In this document: positions 14,845 to 20,471 of the stretch, in pieces | Numbering within the stretch: the stretch's first letter is position 1 | Layout of the letters: each line of letters begins with the position of its first letter | Origin: a virus | DNA length: 20,471 nt | IMG/VR virus record: IMGVR_UViG_3300000242_000007 | Span: 1-20,471 of that record | Direction: 5' to 3' (one strand) | Position numbers and translations under genes: made by a program | The notes under the pieces: generated by a model | What the model was told of the DNA's origin: nothing | What the model saw: only the letters and a program-made list of their open reading frames with translations | The model's database searches: none

Positions 14845-15912
14845 TTATTTAATGCGCCCTTCTCTTGTGGCAGCAATTATGTCTGCCTCTATTCTGGCCT
14901 TATCATCTGGGCGAGTTTTGTAGCGTCCCTTCTGGACGTCTGAGTAAAACTTACCCACATCTTGGTTGGACCAGATGCGCTTATCTTTAGGAGCGCTTGC
15001 ATCGCCACCGGACCTTGGTTGTCCGGGAGCTACGTAGTTTTCCAAATTCAGTGTCGATCCGGTGTCCATTCCCCCTTGCCCAGAGGGTGTTGGATCGGTT
15101 GGTATTGGAACTACTGCAGCGTTTTCCTGCTGATACCCGTCGAAGAAAGCTTTAACCTGATGGGCGTTTTTACGGTTAAAGGCTTGCAACATTAGGTCTT
15201 TACGAGTTGCCCCACTATAGGGGTCGACTTTATCCAGCCACTCGTGAAAAGCTGGGTCAACATTTACTTTACGCCAGTCTTGGACAGTGCCGTCCAGCTG
15301 GGCGAAAACTTCGTTTGTCTCTTGTTTTGCAACTTTCTGGCCCGTCTCTCCAACCTGAGTCTTGAGAGAATTGAGCTCAGTGTTCAACGAGTTCATCTGA
15401 GGCAGGTACTCTGCTTCAACAATCGCTCGCGCTTTACGACCAATCACATCCAAGAGGTCTTCACCGTAATCGGCTATCTCCTCAGGAGTGAAATCCGTCC
15501 GGGACCCTTCAGGCTCCGGAGTCGGTGTGGCTGCAGGCGGTGCAGCAAGTCTATCTTCGAGGGCTGTGATGCGAGCATTCGCTTCACGGACAGTCTCAGA
15601 CAAACGTGGAACTTCAGCATCGTACTTGCCCTTCAAGACATTGTACTTCTGCTTCCAGTCGGTGCGCTCAGGCTTAGGTTCAACCGGCGCAGCTACAGGA
15701 TCACCTCCTTCTGGGGTTGGGTGAAGTTCAGTTACGGTAGCAGCTGGAGTCGGTTCCGCAGGCGGTGCCTGAGGGTCTACTTCTGCAAGCAAGCTGTCAA
15801 TCTCGTTTTGTGAGGTATCGGTATCACCGGCCTCAGCTTGCTCCTTACGGAGAGTTTCTTCGATCTCTTGGCCTTGCTTGATCTGCTTGCGTAATTGTTT
15901 TGGGAGCGCCAC
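14845..15912 (-). CDS. Capsid scaffold protein
   Basis: The protein has 355 residues and is highly charged, with no Cys. The N-terminus is helical and basic (MALPKQLRKQIKQGQEIEET), then Pro/Ala/Glu-rich to about 80. A coiled-coil region follows (LSETVREANARITALEDRLA, about 103-122), then a long helical middle with LNTELNSLKTQV (about 175-186), and a Gly/Ser/Pro linker. The C-terminus (about 312-355) contains IWSNQDVGKFYSDVQKGRY and then RPDDKARIEADIIAATREGR. That ending, 'I...DV..FY.DV..GRY...P..KARIEADI..A..EGRI', is typical of scaffolds encoded just before podovirus-type coat genes. It binds coat subunits to guide procapsid assembly and leaves before packaging. The start is GTG 15912 with AAGGA nine bases upstream. 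Confidence 0.85.
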   Translation of the reverse strand: MALPKQLRKQIKQGQEIEETLRKEQAEAGDTDTSQNEIDSLLAEVDPQAPPAEPTPAATVTELHPTPEGGDPVAAPVEPKPERTDWKQKYNVLKGKYDAEVPRLSETVREANARITALEDRLAAPPAATPTPEPEGSRTDFTPEEIADYGEDLLDVIGRKARAIVEAEYLPQMNSLNTELNSLKTQVGETGQKVAKQETNEVFAQLDGTVQDWRKVNVDPAFHEWLDKVDPYSGATRKDLMLQAFNRKNAHQVKAFFDGYQQENAAVVPIPTDPTPSGQGGMDTGSTLNLENYVAPGQPRSGGDASAPKDKRIWSNQDVGKFYSDVQKGRYKTRPDDKARIEADIIAATREGRIK

Positions 15913-15925
15913 AGGCGTATTCCTT

Positions 15926-16165
15926 TCAGCTTATTTTTTGAATTCGACCGGCAACTTCAGGCGCTTTTTCCATCTCATGTTTCAAGATGGAGAGTCCTTG
16001 TGCACGGCCACGTAGTACATCAGAGTTGTGATTCTCATCAAAACCCATCACTGCACCTTGGGTAAAAGTAACCAAAGCAGAGTCGAACCAATTCAGGAAC
16101 AATGCAAAGTCCCTGTTGTTGGTCAGGCGCAGTATTGCTTCTGCGGTTTCTTGGTCAAGCTTCAA
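15926..16165 (-). CDS. Small helical phage protein, unknown function
   Basis: The product has 79 residues from the TTG at 16165, which overlaps the preceding TGA as TTGA and has AAGGGGA about six bases before it. An earlier TTG at 16186 would add seven residues (MDERGKL) but has only a weak ribosome site. The protein reads KLDQETAEAILRLTNNRDFA, then LFLNWFDSALVTFTQG and VLRGRAQGLSILKHEMEKAP. It is all helix and acidic at the start, and resembles short proteins found before scaffold genes in other phages ('L..eta.ai..L..n.DF..fl.wl'). Its function is not known to me. The next gene is the scaffold, 13 bp on. Confidence 0.6.
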   Translation of the reverse strand: MKLDQETAEAILRLTNNRDFALFLNWFDSALVTFTQGAVMGFDENHNSDVLRGRAQGLSILKHEMEKAPEVAGRIQKIS

Positions 16166-16425
16166 TAGCTTTCCCCTTTCATCCAACTGAACATCCGTCC
16201 AGCACGACGGCTTTCCTCACCAGTCTCCACATCAACTTCGTTGCGAGCCTTAGCGTTTTTGCCGTAGATATTCGTGAATCGTCGCGAACCATCAGGTTTC
16301 CCACTGCCGAAATCGACAGCAGAGTACATGCTTGAAGGCGTATGTGACTGCCCACTGGAACCCCCTCTATCTTCCTTCCCGGGGTTCTTACCGAACTTGC
16401 CTCGTTTTGCGGCAGTGATGAACAT
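16162..16425 (-). CDS. Small basic Gly/Ser-rich phage protein, unknown function
   Basis: The protein has 87 residues: MFITAAKRGKFGKNPGKEDR, then GGSSGQSHTPSSMYSAVDFG, DGSRRFTNIYGKNAKARNEV and a C-terminal RRAGRMFSWMKGESY. It has high Lys/Arg/Gly/Ser and no TM, and is probably disordered. AGGGGAG lies five bases before ATG 16425. It forms a group with the two small genes upstream, all lying between portal and scaffold. A DNA-binding or ejection-associated minor virion role would fit the charge, but this is only inference. Confidence 0.62.
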   Translation of the reverse strand: MFITAAKRGKFGKNPGKEDRGGSSGQSHTPSSMYSAVDFGSGKPDGSRRFTNIYGKNAKARNEVDVETGEESRRAGRMFSWMKGESY

Positions 16426-16426
16426 G

Positions 16427-16711
16427 TCAGCTCCCCTGCGACTTCGTAGTACCGAACTTCGTAGCGCTGTGACCCTTCTTCGGGTAGCTCAGCTTACTGA
16501 AGTCAGCACCTCGGCCGGCGCTTTCTTTGCCGGACTTAAACTTGTCGCTGTTTTGAGCTGCACCGGCGAACTCCATACGGCCGGACTTCATGTATCCATC
16601 CCGCTTCTCGCGGTTGTTGCGGGTCGTCAAAGCGTCGCCGCCAATGGATTCACCGGAGAAAATCTTACGGGAGCCTTGCTGCCCGTTCTTTGGAAACGTT
16701 TCGTATCCCAT
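16427..16711 (-). CDS. Small basic phage protein, unknown function
   Basis: The protein has 94 residues. MGYETFPKNGQQGSRKIFSG opens it. The middle is NREKRDGYMKSGRMEFAGAA, and the end is Lys/Gly/Ser-rich (LSYPKKGHSATKFGTTKSQGS split by description). It is strongly basic with no hydrophobic core. The pattern 'G.......Y(M/L)K.-.-M(E/D)F.GA' resembles small virion-region proteins seen in other environmental phages. It has a strong ribosome site (AAGGAG seven bases before ATG 16711). It is probably co-expressed with the portal. Confidence 0.62.
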   Translation of the reverse strand: MGYETFPKNGQQGSRKIFSGESIGGDALTTRNNREKRDGYMKSGRMEFAGAAQNSDKFKSGKESAGRGADFSKLSYPKKGHSATKFGTTKSQGS

Positions 16712-16721
16712 GATGTTCTCC

Positions 16722-16895
16722 TTACTTGCCTACGCCGTTGACGCCGTAGCCGCACCGGTCTGACTTGGTGTTAGGGTTCGACATGATGGACGAGTTCTTG
16801 CCACCACCACTCGTTTTCGACTGGGTATGCTCGCCATCTGTGTACGACAGCGGTTTGCCGTACTTCTTAGCGAGACCTGCGTTAATCTTCTTCAT
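16722..16895 (-). CDS. Small 57-residue basic protein between portal and scaffold
   Basis: This short open frame has all the marks of a gene. ATG 16895-16893 overlaps the portal TGA as ATGA, GAGGAG lies eight bases before it, and the TAA at 16724-16722 comes just ahead of the next gene's ribosome site. The product starts MKKINAGLAKKYGKPLSYTD, has a Gly-rich centre (KTSGGGKNSSIMSNPNTKSD) and ends RCGYGVNGVGK. It has one Cys, is basic, and is likely unstructured. It makes the portal-scaffold gap a run of four small genes, of which this and the next two are Lys/Gly/Ser-rich. Function unknown. Confidence 0.7.
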   Translation of the reverse strand: MKKINAGLAKKYGKPLSYTDGEHTQSKTSGGGKNSSIMSNPNTKSDRCGYGVNGVGK

Positions 16896-18946
16896 TGAGC
16901 TACTCCTCGGGTTACATTCTCTTGGCCTTCCCTCGCAGCCATTGCGGGGTCGCGTCCTGCTTGCGGAGACCCGCCGGGGGCACCACCTGCTTCCTGTGCA
17001 GCTGCAGCTTGCTGAGCCTTATCAGCTTCCTGCATCTTCTCCTGAAGTTCTTCAGACGATGGTACTACCTTTTTCCCTTTCATACCAAGTTCTTCCGCAA
17101 CATCTTCAAGCACTGCTGCGCGTCCCGGTATACCCATGATCTGCATATCCATCGGATTAGCAGTCATTTGCAGGAACTCAAGTTTGCGCATTCGATCAGT
17201 TTCTTTCTGGACGGCTACTGTCACGCCCTTGACGACAATGGTCTCATCGCCACGGAGCTGCGGCCCAGCTGAGCTGAGCATGACCATCTCGTAAAGCCCC
17301 TCTATAGAAGGAGTGAGGATGTCATCATCCACATTCGCAGCCACGTTCTGCATTACTTTAGATGCGTTATCCATGAGCATGGCAAGCCCTGAGGCGGTGC
17401 GGCCGGCTCCTCCGGTGGCCCCTGATCCTGTCAGGTACTTGGGGAGAGCAGATGCTTCGTCGGCCATGTTCGCAAACTTCTCGTAGACCATCATGAGCTC
17501 TTGGACATTGCTCTGTGGCTGGAAGAAGTCGACCGGCTTCTCGGTCTTATTTTGACCAAGTGGGTCGTCGATAACGTGCCAACGCTTCCACGGATAGAGG
17601 GTGTTCGCGTCTTCCGTCTGGGCTAATCGATCGAGATTCACGACCACCTGCGGCCCAGAGGCTATTGACAGGTTGTTGACAATACTGCGCATGGTCGTGT
17701 TGCAGACGGATGTGATGTCCTCAAGTATGTCAGGAAGACCGTAGCCCCAGATAGATCCGGGGATCTTCTCGAAGCTGGAGATGAAGTAGTTCGGCCGGTT
17801 CGTCAGGCTCGGGGCGATCTGCGCTTTGATACAGTATCTGTCCACAACCCAAGCATCGACCATGTACTCCTTTTCCGGATCATCGACCTCCTGCTCAGAG
17901 AACCCGTGATCCAGCAGCATCTGTCCCTGTATGCAACCATGCCACTCAAGAGCGTCAATCAACTGGCCACGGGCGGACTCCCAATGATCTCTGTCCTCAA
18001 GGTCTTCCCTTTCCTCGTCAAACCAATCTCGCCACGACCTCGATTGGGTCTTGTCCTTAAAGTCAGCAAGGACGGCACGGATTTCATCCTCCTTGTAACC
18101 CGGGACTCCGATGAGATTGTACAAATCCTGCCGAGAATACCTAACGTGTTCAATGACATAGGACTCGTCCAGATGACCGGCATCGGGGGTGAAATACAAG
18201 TCCAGCGGGCTGACCCGATCCCAAAAGAGCTTGGGAGTGGTCTCCTGAGAAGGCTTTCCATCCTTCCATCGAACCTTGGTCTGCTGTCGAACGACAGGGC
18301 CCTTGATGCACGCGATAGGGAAAATCGGCAGGTCAATGAGGAATTCTTTGAGCGCTTGGTAAAAACGCCCCTCAATCAATACGTCATTGAGCTCCCGACT
18401 TGCTTCCTTGGCCTCCTCCACGGAGTTCTTGATGGCTGCCATCTGAGCGGAATCAAACAGCTGAGCCATACGATCCCGGATCATTTCCTCAGTAATGGCG
18501 CTGCCTTGGGCCTGCATAGCCTGAACTTCAGACTGTACTAACCCAGACACAGCCTCGTTTATATCATCAGGCAGCGTAGGTACTGGCGTAGGGGTGAGCT
18601 CCCAAGGAGGCTCGGTTCCGGAGAGATACAAGTCCCTGAGAACACTGGTAGCGCCGCGACACTTGGTGGGGGTGACCCGAGAATAAACTTCAGAGCCACC
18701 GAAGGCTTTAATGGCCTTCAGCTTGTTGGGGGAATACTGGCCACGGTATGTGCGCTGAGCTTCGATGAGTCTTTGAGATATACCGTTGACGTAGCGGGCA
18801 TTGCGAGCATCATGGAACTCACGTCGGATAATCGACACGAGTCCTTCCATTTCTATGGCCGGTTCAGGGGGTGTCCGTTGAGCTTGAACTTCAGCTTCGT
18901 AATCGGATACCTGCTGGGGGGAAACGACCTGTAAAATACCCGCCAT
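16892..18946 (-). CDS. Portal protein (head-to-tail connector)
   Basis: The product has 684 residues from ATG 18946; a GTG two codons earlier (18952) is possible but less likely. It forms the dodecameric ring at the portal vertex through which DNA is packaged and ejected. Evidence: a helical N-terminus (REFHDARNARYVNGISQRLI), then YRGQYSPNKLKAIKAFGGSEVY with the T-P-x-K-C-R-G region (about 70-105). LWDRVSPLDLYFTPDAG-type wing motifs follow (FWDRVSPLDLYFTPDAGHL, about 242-260). Next come IPGSIWGYGLPDILEDITSV with NTTMRSIVNNL (about 405-435), the crown-helix region SGATGGAGRTASGLAMLMDN, and a disordered Gln/Ala/Gly-rich C-terminus. The size and the 'G-x-G-x-P-D-x-L-x-D-x-x-x-x-x-N' segment match podovirus-type portals. 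It is the first gene of the leftward operon, 26 bp from a candidate transcription start. Confidence 0.9.
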   Translation of the reverse strand: MAGILQVVSPQQVSDYEAEVQAQRTPPEPAIEMEGLVSIIRREFHDARNARYVNGISQRLIEAQRTYRGQYSPNKLKAIKAFGGSEVYSRVTPTKCRGATSVLRDLYLSGTEPPWELTPTPVPTLPDDINEAVSGLVQSEVQAMQAQGSAITEEMIRDRMAQLFDSAQMAAIKNSVEEAKEASRELNDVLIEGRFYQALKEFLIDLPIFPIACIKGPVVRQQTKVRWKDGKPSQETTPKLFWDRVSPLDLYFTPDAGHLDESYVIEHVRYSRQDLYNLIGVPGYKEDEIRAVLADFKDKTQSRSWRDWFDEEREDLEDRDHWESARGQLIDALEWHGCIQGQMLLDHGFSEQEVDDPEKEYMVDAWVVDRYCIKAQIAPSLTNRPNYFISSFEKIPGSIWGYGLPDILEDITSVCNTTMRSIVNNLSIASGPQVVVNLDRLAQTEDANTLYPWKRWHVIDDPLGQNKTEKPVDFFQPQSNVQELMMVYEKFANMADEASALPKYLTGSGATGGAGRTASGLAMLMDNASKVMQNVAANVDDDILTPSIEGLYEMVMLSSAGPQLRGDETIVVKGVTVAVQKETDRMRKLEFLQMTANPMDMQIMGIPGRAAVLEDVAEELGMKGKKVVPSSEELQEKMQEADKAQQAAAAQEAGGAPGGSPQAGRDPAMAAREGQENVTRGVAQ

Positions 18947-18964
18947 GTGCACGCCCGCAATAAG

Positions 18965-18993
18965 TTGCTAGTATGCGGAATATCGTTTATAAA
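18965..18993 (+). promoter_or_regulatory. Candidate sigma70 promoter for the rightward genes
   Basis: On the plus strand, TTGCTA (18965-18970, four of six -35 bases) is followed by a 17-base spacer and TATAAA (18988-18993, five of six -10 bases). Transcription would begin near 19000 and lead into the ParB-like gene at 19032. Its footprint lies almost entirely over that of the leftward promoter. Confidence 0.5.
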
Positions 18994-19007
18994 CAAGCTC
19001 GTGTCAA
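18979..19007 (-). promoter_or_regulatory. Candidate sigma70 promoter for the leftward virion operon
   Basis: On the minus strand, TTGACA (19007-19002, perfect -35) is followed by a 17-base spacer and GATATT (18984-18979, four of six -10 bases). Start of transcription would be near 18972, about 25 bases before the portal ATG. The -35 is strong and the -10 moderate. Confidence 0.55.
18985..18994. promoter_or_regulatory. Perfect 10-bp palindrome between the divergent promoters
   Basis: GTTTATAAAC is a perfect palindrome. It contains the rightward -10 and lies in the spacer of the leftward promoter, next to its -10. A dimeric regulator binding here could block both promoters. Short AT-rich palindromes also arise by chance. 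Confidence 0.4.
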
Positions 19008-19031
19008 CAGTAATGACAAGGATCTGCTGAG

Positions 19032-19499
19032 ATGTCCTGCCGGTACAAGGCATACTACTTCGAGAACTTCCCCATCAGCAGGCTCACCATTTGCGATGCC
19101 GCCCATCTCTACAAGGATGGAGTCAAAACCGGAGGCATGACGTTAGACAAATTTTACGAGCTAACAGCCAGCATCGAAGAACACGGACAGAGAGACCCAA
19201 TCATTGTAGAAGTTGACTCTGGAGGCCCGCCCCGCTACAGAATTTGCATGGGGAATAACCGAGTTGAAGCGCTTATATCCCTCGAAAAAACACACGTACG
19301 CGCACTGGTTATCCACAGAGCAAGGCAGCCTATGGCAGAGGATGGCGCTTATGAAAGGATTCAAGATGAGAACCTTGTTAGTTTCATGGAAGAAGTCCAT
19401 CCCGGCAACGACTGGTGGAAAAAGAGCGCTTGGGCCCAACGCATTCTCAGGTTTGCTGGGGAATCAGTAATGACCAGTACGCCGGCACCAACTGTGTAA
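19032..19499 (+). CDS. ParB-like (ParB/Srx-fold) domain protein
   Basis: The protein has 155 residues. The core is I-E-E-H-G-Q-R-D-P-I-I-V-E (48-60) followed by YRICMGNNRVEALISL (69-84) and a C-terminal strand VRALVIHR. The order 'sI...Gq.dPiiV......Y.i..G..R.eAl..L....V.a.v' is that of the ParB N-terminal / sulfiredoxin-like nucleotide-binding domain. The usual G-H-R-R is G-N-N-R here. The helix-turn-helix of true partition ParB is absent, so partition is unlikely. In phages such stand-alone domains occur near packaging and head genes and may act as CTP/ATP-binding or nuclease-like factors. AAGGA lies nine bases before ATG 19032. It is the first gene of the rightward block. Confidence 0.78.
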   Translation: MSCRYKAYYFENFPISRLTICDAAHLYKDGVKTGGMTLDKFYELTASIEEHGQRDPIIVEVDSGGPPRYRICMGNNRVEALISLEKTHVRALVIHRARQPMAEDGAYERIQDENLVSFMEEVHPGNDWWKKSAWAQRILRFAGESVMTSTPAPTV

Positions 19500-19955
19500 A
19501 TGGGTATTCAACGAGCCCAACGATCAGCAACGCTACGTGCACGCACTTACGCGGAGTTGCGCGAACTTGAAGTGCCTGTCCACAATGACTTAGCATCAGT
19601 GCTGGTAGGTAACGAGGAAGGTTGGTTCATATTTGACGACACTGACGTCCGAGCGGATGATGGTGTTGATATCATAGAACCTGATGACACGACCCCCGGG
19701 TCTTGGGTGCGAACAGATTTTGGGATTGATAAGTTGAAAAATGCAGGGCAATTAGACGAGCAAGACGACGGCGATACGCTGTATATCGGTGAAGCTCTCC
19801 CCGGCACAGCGACCAGCTCTGCCACTTGGAGTATCAAGAAGGTCGTATTCACAGAAGACGTTGGTGGCAATACTGACGCGGTGACTACATGGGCTGATGG
19901 CGATAGCAATCGTGACAACATCTGGGACAACCACCTCGCGTTGAGTTACTCATGA
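19500..19955 (+). CDS. Tail-type structural protein (putative)
   Basis: The protein has 151 residues. The first part (TLRARTYAELRELEV, then ADDGVDIIEPDDTTPGSWVR) matches the small beta domain often found at the front of phage tailspikes and fibres ('...DG...I.P.....G.W.R'). The second part (SATWSIKKVVFTEDVGGNTD, then WADGDSNRDNIWDNHLALSYS described to the end) matches the 'W.IK.i......t...wadG....d.iWd.r..lsY' ending of a common phage tail module. It begins directly after the previous stop (TAA then ATG) without a ribosome site and overlaps the next gene as ATGA. A structural role is inferred, although it lies on the opposite strand from the main virion genes. Confidence 0.68.
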   Translation: MGIQRAQRSATLRARTYAELRELEVPVHNDLASVLVGNEEGWFIFDDTDVRADDGVDIIEPDDTTPGSWVRTDFGIDKLKNAGQLDEQDDGDTLYIGEALPGTATSSATWSIKKVVFTEDVGGNTDAVTTWADGDSNRDNIWDNHLALSYS

Positions 19956-20365
19956 GAGAGTGCGGTGAATGTACCTTGTGCTGTCTGGTTACAGAGATCC
20001 CTGAGCTGAGCAAGCCGATCAACGTGATGTGCAATTTCTGCGATCAGGGCTGCACGATCCACGCTGAGCGTCCCAAGTCTTGCCGCAATTATAATTGTGC
20101 TTGGCTGCTGGGTGCTATGGATGAGGACATGCGACCCGACAAGTGCCACGTTGTAATTGAGCCACTACCAGATGAGAGCGTCGTGCTCGCCCTGATTGAG
20201 CCGGGGTACGAGGAATCTCTTGTTGACCTTGACCTTTCGGAGTTCACCAAGCGTGGTGCCTCCATTGTTGCCAGTGATGGTAGGGCGCTGTTTTGCGAGG
20301 GCGCAGACCACAAGAGCGTACAGAAGGTGCTGAATGATTCAGCACAACTGTTTGGGATGATCTGA
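19952..20365 (+). CDS. CxxCxxCC cysteine-cluster protein (YkgJ-like)
   Basis: The protein has 137 residues. The N-terminal half carries nine cysteines: C4-x2-C7-x2-C10-C11, C27-x2-C30-x3-C34, C44 and C49, with the phrase C-T-I-H-A-E-R-P-K-S-C-R-N-Y-N-C. This is the signature of the CxxCxxCC (YkgJ) family, thought to bind Zn or an Fe-S cluster ('C..C..CC......C.I...RP..CR.....C'). The C-terminal half is acidic with two more Cys. Function in phages is not established. The start is an ATGA overlap, and the end shares a base with the next ATG, so it belongs to the rightward operon. Confidence 0.78.
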   Translation: MRECGECTLCCLVTEIPELSKPINVMCNFCDQGCTIHAERPKSCRNYNCAWLLGAMDEDMRPDKCHVVIEPLPDESVVLALIEPGYEESLVDLDLSEFTKRGASIVASDGRALFCEGADHKSVQKVLNDSAQLFGMI

Positions 20366-20471
20366 TGGCTGTACCTGCCACAACAACTGACCTGACAACG
20401 ATGAGCGATGCCGAGTCTGCGACCAACTGGGATGAATCCTTGGCGAGTGGTTGGTCTGACGGTCGTGGTGT
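20365..20471 (+). CDS. Partial phage protein (C-terminus off window)
   Basis: The ATG at 20365 overlaps the previous TGA (TGATG). Thirty-five codons are visible: MAVPATTTDLTTMSDAESAT, NWDESLASGWSDGRGV. The 'T.-.-.t.s.AES.tNW' opening resembles large phage virion proteins whose rest carries lectin-like domains, but too little is seen to name it. It continues the rightward operon. Confidence 0.55.
   Translation, partial: MAVPATTTDLTTMSDAESATNWDESLASGWSDGRG

Noticed and set aside
15244-15813. 189-codon plus-strand frame
   Set aside because: Antisense to the scaffold gene, with Cys/Arg/Phe-rich random-looking composition and no ribosome site.
17906-18541. 211-codon open frame on the plus strand inside the portal gene
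   Set aside because: Lies entirely antisense to a well-supported portal gene, has no ribosome site or neighbouring genes on that strand, and its translation shows no domain pattern.
1-20471. tRNA, rRNA, insertion sequences, integrase or attachment sites
   Set aside because: No cloverleaf, ribosomal segment, transposase frame, integrase motif or terminal repeat was seen on either strand.

Overview
The window is a gene-dense piece of a double-stranded DNA tailed bacteriophage (Caudoviricetes), either free or integrated. It holds a portal protein, a scaffold, an HK97-fold-like major capsid protein, small connector proteins, a series of tail-fibre or appendage proteins and a three-TM holin. There are no bacterial housekeeping genes, tRNAs, rRNAs, insertion sequences or CRISPR arrays. 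No tape-measure gene is present, and two connector-type genes plus a nozzle-like protein follow the capsid gene. This favours a short-tailed (podovirus-like) virion, but that is inference. The host cannot be read from the sequence. The composition (low-lysine tail proteins rich in Ala, Gly, Thr and Asp) is reminiscent of environmental or marine phages.

Layout. From 18946 down to 1, all genes are on the minus strand in one nearly gapless run; many neighbours overlap as ATGA, GTGA, TAATG or TGATG. In transcription order: portal; four small proteins (one of only 57 codons); scaffold; major capsid protein; a terminator-like hairpin; a small PEV-repeat protein; two head-tail connector candidates; a Pro/Glu-rich small protein; an Ig-like small fibre protein; two fibre proteins sharing an N-terminal domain, with a third virion protein between them; the holin; a one-TM coiled-coil protein; a small protein; a nozzle-like protein; three large fibre proteins; a protein ending in a Hint (hedgehog/intein) autoprocessing domain; and a truncated gene of uncertain, possibly SPOUT-like, type. 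To the right, from 19032 to the end, genes run on the plus strand: a ParB-like protein, a tail-type structural protein, a CxxCxxCC cysteine-cluster protein and a truncated gene.

The only real intergenic region (about 80 bp, 18947-19031) lies between the two divergent blocks. It contains two overlapping sigma70-type promoter candidates pointing in opposite directions, with a perfect 10-bp palindrome between their -10 elements.

The leftward genes read as a late virion-assembly operon: portal, scaffold and coat make the procapsid, connectors and nozzle close it, and fibres plus the Hint protein build the adsorption apparatus. The holin and its partner lie in the middle of the fibre genes. No terminase, endolysin or replication gene is visible; these must lie outside the window.

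The most notable items are the C-terminal Hint domain that stops exactly where the usual His-Asn would be, the divergent promoter/operator knot, the mosaic reuse of fibre modules across five proteins, and a small gene between portal and scaffold that is easy to miss.
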